Under the pieces are notes generated by a model, which was not told the DNA's origin, did not search any database, and saw only the letters and a program-made list of their open reading frames with translations. A stretch of DNA of 12,500 nucleotides from positions 147,501-160,000 of the forward strand of contig JAXCGZ010007574.1 in NCBI GenBank assembly GCA_037179515.1, given 5' to 3'. Positions 1-10,204 of this stretch are shown here, in pieces. The position numbers were made by a program, and so were the translations under genes. This stretch comes from Halocaridina rubra (lineage: Eukaryota; Arthropoda; Malacostraca; Decapoda; Atyidae). Position 1 is the first letter of the stretch. Each line of letters opens with the position of its first letter.

Positions 1-1821
<1,821 letters not shown>

Positions 1822-3103
1822 ATGAGGCCATCTCTGTCCCAAACCTCTCCCACCCATGGGTCGGGAGAAGGGGTAGCTATTAGGAAACTAAAACAGAAAA
1901 TCAAGGATTTAGAGGCAATGGTTATAAGCCTTGATGATAAAATTCGGAATATGGATAGAGAAATGAAAGAGAATGAAACACTCAGAGAGGAAATAAGATT
2001 TTTGGAGGAAGCAAATAGAGCACAAGGGCAGGAGAGAAAGGAGCTAGAAAAAACGAGTAAAGAAGCTGGAAGGGGAAAAGAGTGAACTAGAAACCAGAAT
2101 TTCTAAACAAGAAGATAAAAACAAACAGCTGAATGACAACCTAAATGAATTAGATGTTAGTTCACTGCCGTGGCTCAGTCGGTAGCGTCTCCGACTCTGA
2201 GGCGTCAGGTCGAGGGTTCGCGCCCCGTCACGGTCTGAGGTTAGCAAAGGCATGCACTCAGCGTAAGGATTACATCTGCCGAAACAAGTCCTTCGCAAGA
2301 AGGCAACCGTCCTAGCCCTTGGTAGATAAGGGAGTCCGTGACGTAAAACCGGAACGTTAGTTCACTGCTCTCTTCTGTGAGAGACGAGATTGCAGCTTGG
2401 AATGTCCAGATTAAGGAAAACATTGAACAGTTTAGAAAACAGTTCCAGGAGCTGAATATGATAAATGATGCCATAAAAACTTCCTTTGCTGATGCACAAA
2501 AGCGGAATGTGGCAGTAAAAGAGGCTGTAAAGGTAGTGGCACTGAAAAACATACAAACAGTTGACTATAAAGAGACAGTAATCGAAAAAATGAAAGACGT
2601 TGTGATGGAAAGGGCAAACCCACTGATCAAACAGGCACTTGATAAAGAGAAGACAGTGGTAATCTCAGGCATAAGCGAATCCCAGGAGCCAACATGGTAG
2701 GGGAGACTTAAAGAAAATTAAGATAGGGTTGCAGAACTGATAAGAAAGCTTGGAGTAGTTTGTGGTCCTGAGGATATTGCAAACATACTCCAACTAGGCA
2801 AATATTCGAGGGAAGGAAAGCCGAGACCAACAAAAGTAACCTTTGAGAAATGGAAAACATGTATGGAAATACTGCTGAGAAAAAAAAAGTCTAAAAGACC
2901 TTCAAGAATTCAAAGAAGTGTTCATTAGACGATACAGAACATAGGAAGAGATGGGAAAGATCAAAAACTTGTTGCAAGAGGCAAGAAGGTTAAATGAGGA
3001 AAGAAATGAAGAAGAGAAGAAAAATTTTCATTTCAGAGTTCTTTCAGACAAAGGGAAGATAAAGAAGATAATGACAGAAGATCAAGGGATGGGGCCTCAT
3101 TAA
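1822..3103 (+). pseudogene. LINE-A ORF1 protein (RNA-binding chaperone-like), broken and split by a SINE
   Basis: The start is the ATG at 1822. The first part is charged and heptad-rich (IKDLEAMVISLDDKIRNMDR), a coiled coil. A one-base shift in the A6 run at 2048-2053 moves the frame, and the coiled coil continues to 2155 (KSELETRISKQEDK). A SINE fills about 2169-2355; removing the 200-base insertion restores the same frame, which runs on from 2369 (RDEIAAWNVQIKENIEQFR). VVISGISES (2656 on) and GKPRPTKVTFEKW resemble the RRM-like part of LINE ORF1 proteins. Further damage: TAG at 2698, TAA at 2719, a shift at the A9 run 2880-2888, TAG at 2942. The end in frame 2 is FHFRVLSDKGK to TAA at 3101, overlapping ORF2. 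The implied protein is about 360 residues. Trimeric RNA binding is inferred from the family only. Confidence 0.75.
2156..2368 (+). mobile_element. tRNA-derived SINE inserted in LINE-A ORF1, with 13-bp target-site duplication
   Basis: GTTAGTTCACTGC occurs at 2156-2168 and again at 2356-2368, exactly 200 bases apart, as a target-site duplication. Between them is a tRNA-like head with an A box TGGCTCAGTCGG (2171-2182) and a B box GGTTCGCGCCC (2215-2225), the internal RNA polymerase III promoter, followed by an unrelated body and the tail GTGACGTAAAAC (2338-2349). Reading of ORF1 resumes in frame after it, so the insertion is younger than the LINE copy. It is not a working tRNA gene: no clear acceptor-stem pairing is visible and the body continues beyond the tRNA part. 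Confidence 0.9.
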
Positions 3104-3816
3104 GATTGTTATACACAAATGCTGATGGATTAGCTGGTAAGGCAGTAGAATTAAAAGATAGGATTCACAACAGTAAGGCAGATATAGTAGCAATTACAGA
3201 GACTGAGTTGAGTGAGGACATAAACTGCGTCACAGAGTTTCCTAAGGGCTTCAGAATATTAAGGGTTGAAAGATCTAAGAGGACTGGTGGAGGGATAGCA
3301 TTGCTCATAAGTGAAAAGATTCAAGTTGAAGAAATAAACTTGGCTATAGAAAGTGAGTTCAAGGAATTTCTTGTTGCTCACATAAATACAGGGTCAGAGA
3401 GCATTATAATAACCGTTGTATATAACCCACCAAGGAAACAGAATAGGCTAGAAGTTTATGAGGAAAGTCATATAGGTACTATTGAAGTCATAAACTCAGT
3501 TGTTAACATGGCACAGGAGAAAGAATGTAGGATTTTGATTGTGGGAGATTTTAATCATAGAGAGATAAATTGGATAAATCTTGACCCACACAGTGGTGAG
3601 GACTCATTCGGGGCAAGATTCCTATATTGCGTACAAGGGAATTTCCTACACCAACATGTAATGGAACCAATGAGGGCCAGGGGTGGGGATGAGCCATCAC
3701 TACTTGATCTATTATTCACAGATAATGTGTTGGATATTGAAAAAATTGAGTATGAACCACCAATTGGAAAGAGTGACCACTGTGTGTTGTTGATGGAGTA
3801 TATCAACATTCCCTGA
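3061..3816 (+). pseudogene. LINE-A ORF2, endonuclease domain (exonuclease-endonuclease-phosphatase fold)
   Basis: This is the N-terminal domain of ORF2, which nicks target DNA to prime reverse transcription. The frame is open from about 3010 and overlaps the ORF1 end; there is no ATG, so the true start is unclear. Conserved residues are all present: N in LYTNADGLAGK (3118-3120), E in AITETEL (3199-3201), D and N in GDFNH (3547, 3553), and S-D-H in KSDHCVLL (3772-3780). GGGIALLISEK and VVYNPPRK are also typical. At 3814 a TGA ends the frame; comparison with the downstream GDYIKM block suggests two compensating single-base shifts between about 3814 and 3850, since frame 2 carries the link. The domain is therefore well preserved although the ORF is broken. 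Confidence 0.9.
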
Positions 3817-3852
3817 GAGTAGAGGCACTGAGGACATGAGAAGGACAATCCG

Positions 3853-5340
3853 AAAGGAGATTACATCAAAATGAATGAGCTTTTTGCAGTTATTGACTGG
3901 AGAACCTTATTTTACAACAAATCTGTACAAGAAATGTATGACATCTTTTGTGAGAAATATGGGAAGATAGTAGATTGCTGCATACCTTTCACCAAAGTAG
4001 GTGTAATTCATGCCAGAGAGAAATGGTTCGATAATGAGTGTAAAAGAGCTAAGGAGTGGAGAGACAAATGCTGGAAAAGATATAGGAGGAGAAAAAACAT
4101 AAATGCCTGGCAAACCTACGAAATAGCAAAAAATAACTACCTAAATAAAAGAAGAGAGGCAGAGAGAGACTATGAGAGGGACATCACCAGGAAGGCTAAA
4201 GAAAATCCCAAGCTTTTCCACAGCTTTATCAGAGGAAAACTGAAGGTAAAAGAACAGGTTTTAAGGCTGAAGAGAGCGGATGGAAGCATCACTGAGACGG
4301 ATGAAGAGATCTGCAAAGAATTGAACAAGGAGTTTCAGTCAGTATTTACAGTAGAAAATACCCCACCCCCTCAGATTGCAGAGATAGAAGCTCAAGGGTA
4401 GGCATTAGAGAACATCAACCTTACAGCCACAGAGGTATGCAAAGTGCTGATGGATTTAAATGTTCATAAAGCTACAGGTCCTGATGACTTATCCCCTCAT
4501 GTACTTAAAAAATGCGCAAACTCAATATCAGTGGCACTGGGTATCATATTTAAAAAGTCACTGGAGTCAGGGGAGATTCCAAGATGCTGGAAACAAGAAA
4601 ATGTGATACCTATCTTCAAAAAGGGAATGAGGGATACGGCTCTGAACTATAGACCAGTTTCCTTGACCAGCATAGTTTGCAAAGTTATGGAGAAACTACT
4701 AAGGAAACATATCTCTCTTCACTTGGAATCCTTCAACTTTTTGTCAGTGATGCAGCATGGCTTCAGAGAAGGTTGATCAACAGTAACAAACTTATTAGAA
4801 TTTTATGATGAGGTAAGCCAAATCTTACAGGAATGAGAGGGCTGGGCAGCTTGCATATTCCTAGACTTCCAGAAAGCGTTTGACACTGTTCCACATGGGA
4901 GACTTATTAGGAAGCTGCAAGCAATGGCTAGAATAGGTGGAAATGTCTTGGAATGGATAAAAACTTACTTAGAAGGAAGGGAACAGAGGGTTAGAGTAAG
5001 ACACTCAGTGTCTTAATGGAGAAGAGTTAGTAGTGGAGTTCCACAGGGTTCAGTTTTAGGGCCACTTTTGTTCCTTGTATATGTAAATGACCTACCAGAG
5101 TCTGTAAATTCATTCATGAATATGTTTGCAGATGATGCAAAGATTGTGAAGAAAGTAAAAAAACGAGAACAATGGTAGAGAACTTGAGGAGGATCTAAAT
5201 AATCTGCATGAGTGGTCAGAAAAGTGGCTAATGAAATTCAATACTTCAAAATGTAAGGTAATGAGAATGGGTAAAAGTGCAAGAAGGTCCAAGCTTGACT
5301 ACTCGGTGCAGGAGTACAACTTCAAGAGACAGAAAATGAG
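3853..5340 (+). pseudogene. LINE-A ORF2, reverse transcriptase domain, interrupted
   Basis: After GDYIKMNELFAVIDW comes a basic linker (3871-4398) and then the RT proper: HKATGPDDLSPHVLKK (fingers), IPIFKKG, NYRPVSLTS, QHGFREG, CIFLDFQKAFDTVPH (motif A, Asp 4864-4866), GVPQGSVLGPLLF (motif B) and FADD (5125-5136, motif C, both aspartates present). Everything to about 5156 lies in one frame but is broken by TAG 4399, TGA 4774, TGA 4834 and TAA 5014. At the A7 run 5157-5163 the frame shifts, and HEWSEKWLMKFNTSKCKVM follows in another frame; a further shift near 5330 leads to the C-terminal piece. Its role was target-primed reverse transcription. This copy cannot make the enzyme. Confidence 0.92.
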
Positions 5341-5919
5341 AGAGATCTAGTAGTAAACATACTGGCTGATTTGTCTCCAGAAATACATATAAATGACATA
5401 GTAAGGGCAGCATATGCATTCTTATCAAATGTAAGGGTAACCTTTAGGCACATGGACAAAGAAATGTTCAGAAATATTTATGTAACCTATGTGAGGCCAA
5501 AACTCGAATATGCAGCCCCCTTTTGGAATCCACACTTGAAAAAACACATAGCTAAGTTTGAAAAAGTTCAAAGACATGCCACGAAACTGGTGCCAGAAAT
5601 ACGCAATCTCAGTTATGATGAGAGGCTGGGGGAATTTGACTTACCATCACTCGAAGCTAGAAGATTGAGGGGGGATATGGTGACAGGGTTTAAATTCCTT
5701 CATGGTTATGATAGAGTGGATAGGGATCGATATTTTGATATGGCTGGCTCTAGAACTAGAGGTCATAGTTTGAAGCTTCGTAAGAAAACTTCTTTGCAGG
5801 ATGTAAGGAAATACTTTTTCAGTGTAAGAGTAGTTGATAATTGGAATTGGCTAAGCGAGGAGGTTGTTAATGCTATCTCAATCCATAGTTTTAAGGACAG
5901 GTATGATAAGTATCACTAA
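5341..5919 (+). pseudogene. LINE-A ORF2, C-terminal region
   Basis: An uninterrupted frame of 182 codons from 5371, and open slightly upstream, carries the thumb and C-terminal region usual in CR1/L2-type RT proteins: RPKLEYAAPFWNPHLKKHI, KVQRHATKLVPEIRNLSY, LPSLEARRLRGDM, TRGHSLKL and VVDNWNWLSEEVVNA, ending at TAA 5917-5919. The apparent start codon inside it has no meaning, because this is the tail of ORF2. It is the best preserved stretch of LINE-A. Confidence 0.9.
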
Positions 5920-5944
5920 GTACAAAATGGAACCGATCAGGAGA

Positions 5945-5999
5945 CGGGAAGATACGAGCTTTGGGATCTTTCCCGTAAGCACAATTAGGTAAAAAAAAA
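5945..5999 (+). other. LINE-A 3' terminal hairpin and A-run
   Basis: CGGGAAGAT (5945-5953) can pair with ATCTTTCCCG (5966-5975) with one bulged T, leaving a 12-base loop. It is followed by TAAGCACAATTAGGT and an A9 run at 5991-5999. In some LINE clades the RT recognises a 3' hairpin in its own RNA; that this one serves so is inference. The position 26 bases after the stop codon fits a very short 3' UTR. Confidence 0.55.
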
Positions 6000-6136
6000 T
6001 TTCACTTGCACACACTCACACATACATATACAAGCAGCTTGCCTGGCAATCGAGAAGACGCTGTGGAGTGCAGTAATATACTGGGTGTGCTAGTCAAATA
6101 GGTATCGGCTTTATAAACATGATATCAGTGTCATTG
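6000..6136. other. Short unassigned interval
   Basis: Non-coding sequence between the LINE-A 3' end and the decayed tandem repeat. It begins with a CA-rich stretch (6008-6030). I recognise nothing else in it. Confidence 0.5.
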
Positions 6137-6421
6137 TACTACTGGTACTGCCATTGAGGTATCAAATCCTATATCAGTCCTGGTGCTATCTTTTATGTGT
6201 CAATTTAATGGTACTCTCACCGAATAGTTACATCTTAAGTTTATATTTAAGTGTAATATATCTTATTTGGTGCCACTATTTGGTGTCGCTATTACTACTA
6301 CTGTCAACGAAGTTTTATATCACTATTACTTTGCATATGGCGTCAATCTTTAGACCATTACTGGTGCTATCACTCGTGTGCCGCCTAACTGGTGCTGTCA
6401 TCGAGTAGTTGTATCTTGAGA
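6137..6421 (+). repeat. Decayed 'GGTGCTATC' repeat, left part
   Basis: The motif TGGTGCTATC or close variants recur at about 6143, 6181, 6209, 6268, 6281, 6362 and 6390, often followed by a YCGAG- or TGAGG-like word and TATC or GTC. Spacing is irregular (13-80 bases), so this is an old, eroded tandem or nested repeat and not a clean array. The last unit (6389-6423) closely matches 8541-8575, including CTTGAGATC at the end. LINE-B starts right there. An 84-codon open frame in this stretch shows no domain and I do not regard it as a gene. Confidence 0.55.
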
Positions 6422-7582
6422 TCGCAAGTAGAATCCATTTACAGAGACAGTCCCGATAATATACTTAGTTCAATAAATATTATGAGAGAGGAGGTAATAA
6501 AAGAAATAGATAAATTAAAGGCTCATAAATATCCGGGACCTGATGGAATATATGCTAGAATATTAAAGGAATGCAAGGAAGAGCTTAGTTGTCCACTAAC
6601 TGCATTATTTAATAATTCAATAAAATTAGGATCGGTACCCATGGAGTGGAAATTGGCAGATGTGGTACCAATATTTAAAAAAGGAGAACGAGTTAAAAAG
6701 AATAATTATAGGCCGGTAAGTTTAACGTCAACAGTGGGTAAGATTCTAGAATCCATAATTGCAAATAAAATAAGGGCACAGCTGGAATTACACGGACTGA
6801 TAAAAATTTCACAACACGGGTTTCTTAAGGGTTTTTCGTGCCTTACAAACTTACTGTCTTTTTATTCAGAAGTTTACAAGGCAGTAGATTGTGGCAAAGA
6901 ATATGATACAATATATCTAGATTTTAGCATAGCTTTTGATAGAGTTCCTCACAAAAGATTAGTTAAAAAGCTGGAAGCTCATGGTATAGGAGGAGCTGTT
7001 CTCAGATGGATCAAACAATGGTTAAAAGACAGAAAACAGAGGGTTTGCATAAATGGAGAGAAATCAGAATGGGGCTCGGTTACTAGCGGGGTACCACAAG
7101 GCTCGGTACTGGGTCCCCTATTATTCATCGTATATCTAAATGATCTGGATTCGGCTATCAGTAGTAACCTAAGTAAATTCTCAGACGACACTAAAATAGG
7201 TAGAACTATAAATGGAAAACAAGACATTCATGCTTTACAGGAAGATCTAAATAGAGTATCTGAATGGTCGGACAAATGGCAAATGGAATTTAATGTTGAA
7301 AAATGTAAAGTAGTTAAAATGGGTACTATAAAAGACAATACTAGTTATAAGCTAAATAACCATGAAATCATGAGTTCTCAGTGTGAAAGGGATTTGGGAG
7401 TTCTTGTGAGTAGTAGTCTTAAGCCAAGAGAGCAATGCACAGCAGTCAGAAATAAGGCAAACAGAATTTTAGGATTTATCTCAAGAAGCGTTAGCAATAG
7501 GACGGAAAAAGTTATTTTGCAGCTCTATCTTGCATTAGTTAGGCCCCATTTAGATTATGCTGTGCAATTCTGGTCACCCTAG
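6422..7582 (+). pseudogene. LINE-B reverse transcriptase, main part
   Basis: Open from 6422 (the frame also reads on from flanking DNA at 6392, which is not part of the element). Blocks in order: EVIKEIDKLKAHKYPGPDGI, VVPIFKKGERVKKNNYRPVS, QHGFLKGFSCLTNLL, IYLDFSIAFDRVPHK (motif A, Asp 6920-6922), GVPQGSVLGPLLFIVYLNDL (motif B), FSDD (7178-7189, motif C), EWSDKWQMEFNVEKCKVVK and LVRPHLDYAVQFWSP. The motif C third-from-last residue is Ser where this group usually has Ala; both aspartates are kept. TAG at 7580-7582 stops the frame where a Tyr codon is usual. The endonuclease is absent, so the copy could not have moved by itself even without the stop. Confidence 0.93.
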
Positions 7583-7986
7583 TATAGAATGGAAATTGAA
7601 TCCTTGGAGAGAGTGCAACGAAGAATGACCAAGATGATACACAATATCAGAAATCTACCATATGAGGACAGATTAAAAAACTTAATCTACATTCTCTAGA
7701 GAGGCGAAGAGTTAGGGGGGATATGATTGAAGTGTATAAATGGTTTAAAGGGATTAACAAGGGAGATATTAATAAAGTTTTAAAAATTCATGTTCAAACC
7801 AGAACTCGTAATAAAGGATTTAAGCTTGATAAATTTAGGTTCAGAAGGGAAATTGGTAAAAATTGGTTTGGTAATAGAGTAGCTGATGCATGGAACAAGC
7901 TTCCTAGTAGGATAGTAAATGCCAATACCTTAGACACCTTCAAATGTAGATTAGATAGACATATGACAGAGGTAGGGTGGGTATGA
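7583..7986 (+). pseudogene. LINE-B reverse transcriptase, C-terminal part
   Basis: Reading continues after the TAG in the same frame (RMEIESLERVQRRMTKMI, NIRNLPYEDRLKNL) to about 7685. There one A is missing relative to the expected codons (CTTAATCTA), and the frame moves so that HSLERRRVRGDMIEVYKWFK continues to TGA at 7984. Later blocks TRNKGFKLDKFRFR and GNRVADAWNKLPSRIVNA match the usual C-terminal end of CR1/L2-type RTs. These two lesions are the only ones I see in the element's coding region. Confidence 0.9.
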
Positions 7987-8100
7987 ATATATGAATAGGC
8001 TAGTGCTTATTAGAAAAATCATAAAAAGAAAAATAGAAGAAATAAGTAGAGTAGAATAGAATAGGTTAGACATGCTGAAAATACAATTAAGAAATGGAGC

Positions 8101-8167
8101 TGCCTCGTGTGTGCCAGTAGGCATGTTGCAGTGTCCTCTATTCTTATGTTCTTATGTTCTTATGTTC
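8101..8167 (+). repeat. LINE-B 3' end: small hairpin and (TTCTTATG)3
   Basis: TGCCT (8101-8105) can pair with AGGCA (8119-8123). It is followed by GTTGCAGTGTCCTCTA and then three exact TTCTTATG units (8141-8148, 8149-8156, 8157-8164) and a partial TTC. This is the element terminus in CR1-type LINEs, where the RT recognises the 3' end and slips on the short repeat. Confidence 0.85.
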
Positions 8168-8197
8168 ATTTAGGTGTAATATTTACTTTGTGTTATT

Positions 8198-8360
8198 GGG
8201 GGCCGCGGTAGCTCCGAGGTAGAGCGGGTCAATCGGGAAACGACTAACGTGGATTTGATCCCACCTAGGGGCATTAGGTAAGCATCCAGCCTCATTCTCC
8301 CGGCTCCGCCATGTCTGTGCCCATCCCGTTCGCATAGGGACTAAGTGTGACATAAAACGG
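8198..8360 (+). mobile_element. Second tRNA-derived SINE
   Basis: A tRNA-like head starts at GGGGGCCGCGG. It has an A box TAGCTCCGAGG (8209-8219) and a B box GGATTTGATCC (8251-8261), 42 bases apart, then a body and the tail GTGACATAAAAC (8347-8358). The tail nearly equals that of the SINE at 2156-2368 (GTGACGTAAAAC) and both are preceded by GGGA, while the heads differ. I see no convincing target-site duplication, since the right flank is itself repetitive. Not a functional tRNA gene: the sequence continues well past the tRNA-like part. Confidence 0.75.
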
Positions 8361-8780
8361 TGCTATATACTTGGTGCTATCAATGAAGTCTCACTTTGCT
8401 ATCACTATATTATCAATCTTTTAAAGCGTTTTTGTTTGTATCTTCGGTTTCACATTAATGGTTTTATCATCGGGGTGATTTATCCTGAAATCATGCTTAG
8501 ATGTGGTATTTCACGATGCCATTTCTGAGGTGCCTTCTTACTGGTGCTATCGCCGAGGTGCTAGTCTTGAGATCAAATAAATATTACTGGTGCTATCAAC
8601 ATGGTATCAATTTGCTGGTACAATAATTGAGGTGTAAGTCATGTTTAGAAGTTGTACTTTGTAGGCAGGCGCTGTTATCGGGGTGTCTATTGTGATATAA
8701 TGTTTAGTTGTAGTTTTATAATGGTGTTATCTCTTAAGTATCTCTTCAATGGAGTTACCATCTACGTGGCGTGTGTTGAA
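8361..8780 (+). repeat. Decayed 'GGTGCTATC' repeat, right part
   Basis: The motif recurs at about 8359, 8372, 8542, 8588, 8602 and 8616, and in weaker forms (GGCGCTGTTATC near 8669, TGGTGTTATC near 8722). Units often carry a CGAGGTG or TGAGGTG word about 13 bases on. Together with 6137-6421 this was probably one continuous stretch before LINE-B and the second SINE landed in it. No gene. Confidence 0.55.
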
Positions 8781-8916
8781 AGCATGCATAGACATATCAT
8801 CATCAAATAAATTTCAGGTCTCATATTAGTGGCCCTTGTCAAACACTGCCGAGGGTTTTGTGGTCTGCCCTAAGGATACGCTTAGCAAGAATGAGCTAAG
8901 AATGACGCCTGGTTCC
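8781..8916. other. Unassigned non-coding interval
   Basis: Nothing recognisable between the two decayed repeats. An open frame of 79 codons from 8836 runs into the 24-bp repeat and shows no domain. Confidence 0.4.
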
Positions 8917-9107
8917 CACCCTAGGTGGGTTGATCAATTCCCCAGGGGTGGTGAAGCTCATCTACTAAAGAGGTTCAGTGACTCCGCCTCCCAAAGGGGT
9001 TGGAGCTTAGCTCTCCAAGGGAGTTGGTGTTCAATTTCCCCTGGTGGTGAAGTTAATTTCCTCAAAGGAGCTTAAACTCATCTTCTTAAGAGGAATTATA
9101 CATCTTA
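8917..9107 (+). repeat. Degenerate 24-25-bp tandem repeat, about eight units
   Basis: Units can be laid out at about 8917, 8941, 8965, 8990, 9015, 9039, 9062 and 9088. The shared core is roughly CCNAAGGGGTTGG-G-T-A--TC, for example CCCAGGGGTGGTGAAGCTCA (8941), CCCAAAGGGGTTGGAGCTTA (8990) and CCAAGGGAGTTGGTGTTCAA (9015). Divergence is high but the period is steady. The role is unknown and nothing suggests coding. Confidence 0.65.
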
Positions 9108-9430
9108 GTTAAAAGAAAATTCCCTTATTGCAGTACCATAACCAACTGAGCACTTTGACTAGAAACTTTTCCCATGTTTATATGGAAAAGTTGTTTCTCC
9201 CCAACGTCATGGTTTTGGTTCATTATTATACGGCCGCAAGCCTTTCTTGACACCAACCCTCTCCATTGCTCAGGGCATAGAGCCGGCACTAAGCAGAGCT
9301 GACTTCTTATTATAATTTCATAAATCGCAACCTAACCTAATCAGACTTATTACTGTTGGTGAATCTTCTGCACACGGTACACCACTTCTCTATACTTGTC
9401 AGTTTGGTAAAAGAAGGAAGAGTATTGTAC
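9108..9430. other. Unassigned interval
   Basis: No gene seen. It contains a short tRNA D-arm-like word on the minus strand (9127-9150, GCTCAGTTGGTTATGG) without a B box. AACCTAACCTAA near 9329 is too short to count as a telomeric repeat. Confidence 0.4.
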
Positions 9431-9493
9431 AGAGACAGTACTGGAAGACTTCCATCCATGTGGTGTCAATTTCTGTTCCCCTTCCAGAGCAAT

Positions 9494-9829
9494 TTGAATG
9501 ATTACAAGAAAAAGTTATTGGCGTCCTTTGTGTTTGACCGAAACCCCTGTCAGTGCTACATGCCCAGTGAGTACATTTGAAATATTACAAGAAAGGTTAG
9601 TGGCATCCTTGTATTTGATCGGAACTCCTGTCAGCGCTACAGGCTCGGTGAGTACATCATTGGTCGTATGGAATTATTATCCTAAAGCTAATACTAGGAT
9701 GTCCCTAGTTCAGCTCCCAAAATTGGCTGCTGATATCTACGTTAGAGCTACTTGAGAATAAGGAGAGGGTAGTGGCATCCTTTCTGCAATAGGCATTGAT
9801 TCTCTACTTAGTAAGCATAATGAGTACAT
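9494..9829 (+). repeat. Diverged ~81-bp tandem repeat
   Basis: Unit 1 (9494-9576) and unit 2 (9577-9657) align along their whole length: TTGAA..ATTACAAGAAA, then TTATTGGCGTCC or TTAGTGGCATCC, then CCTGTCAG.GCTACA, ending GTGAGTACAT. A third unit (9752-9829) keeps the beginning (TTGAGAATAAGGAGAGGGTA), GTGGCATCC and the end (ATGAGTACAT). Between units 2 and 3 lie 94 bases that may be a more decayed unit. A related single copy is at 1345-1490. Open frames of 74 and 85 codons here show no domain. Confidence 0.7.
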
Positions 9830-9969
9830 CTCTAGATCTTCATGTGATCGAGACCCATAGCAGATCCCATGGACTGTGCATAATTACTGTCAGTTTATCT
9901 TTGAGCTTTTCTCTTTAGTTCTCTACTGGTAAACTTGTATGTTGAATTTTTTTTTTCACTTTGTCTCTC

Positions 9970-10196
<227 letters not shown>

Positions 10197-10204
10197 AAAC
10201 TAAT

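Larger units (their letters stand above)
1822..5990 (+). mobile_element. LINE-A: nearly full-length, inactivated CR1/Jockey-superfamily non-LTR retrotransposon
   Basis: Layout is ORF1 (1822-3103), then endonuclease and reverse transcriptase in one continuous ORF2 (about 3061-5919), then a short 3' UTR with a hairpin and an A9 run (5991-5999). This two-ORF order with an apurinic-type endonuclease before the RT is that of CR1, L2 and Jockey-type LINEs. The copy is dead: it carries a SINE inside ORF1, several frameshifts at A-runs and at least four in-frame stops in the RT half. I do not see a clear target-site duplication, and the 5' boundary is uncertain (it could lie upstream in the pyrimidine-rich tract). 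Confidence 0.88.
6422..8167 (+). mobile_element. LINE-B: 5'-truncated CR1-like LINE with 8-bp 3' terminal repeat
   Basis: Coding sequence starts mid-protein at about 6422, just before the RT fingers, and runs to TGA at 7984. A 3' UTR follows and ends in three copies of TTCTTATG (8141-8164) plus TTC. Loss of ORF1 and the endonuclease is typical of 5' truncation during target-primed reverse transcription. CR1 elements are known to end in short 8-bp tandem repeats of the ATTCTATG type, which this closely resembles. With one stop and one frameshift in about 520 codons it is clearly younger than LINE-A. Confidence 0.9.

Noticed and set aside
2169..2235. Possible functional tRNA gene
   Set aside because: The A and B boxes are present, but the segment is the head of a SINE bounded by a target-site duplication and no acceptor stem closes it.
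6154..6408. 84-codon hydrophobic open reading frame
   Set aside because: It lies in a decayed repeat, shows no domain, and its composition follows the repeat.
8917..9107. CRISPR-like spacing of 24-bp repeats
   Set aside because: The units are contiguous and diverged with no spacers, and the window is eukaryotic.
9127..9150. tRNA D-arm-like word on the minus strand
   Set aside because: There is no B box or tRNA fold around it, and it is too short to call.
9325..9342. AACCTAACCTAA as a telomere-type (TTAGG)n repeat
   Set aside because: Only about two units, which is expected by chance.
8836..9755. Open reading frames of 74-85 codons
   Set aside because: They overlap tandem repeats with no conserved motif or start context.
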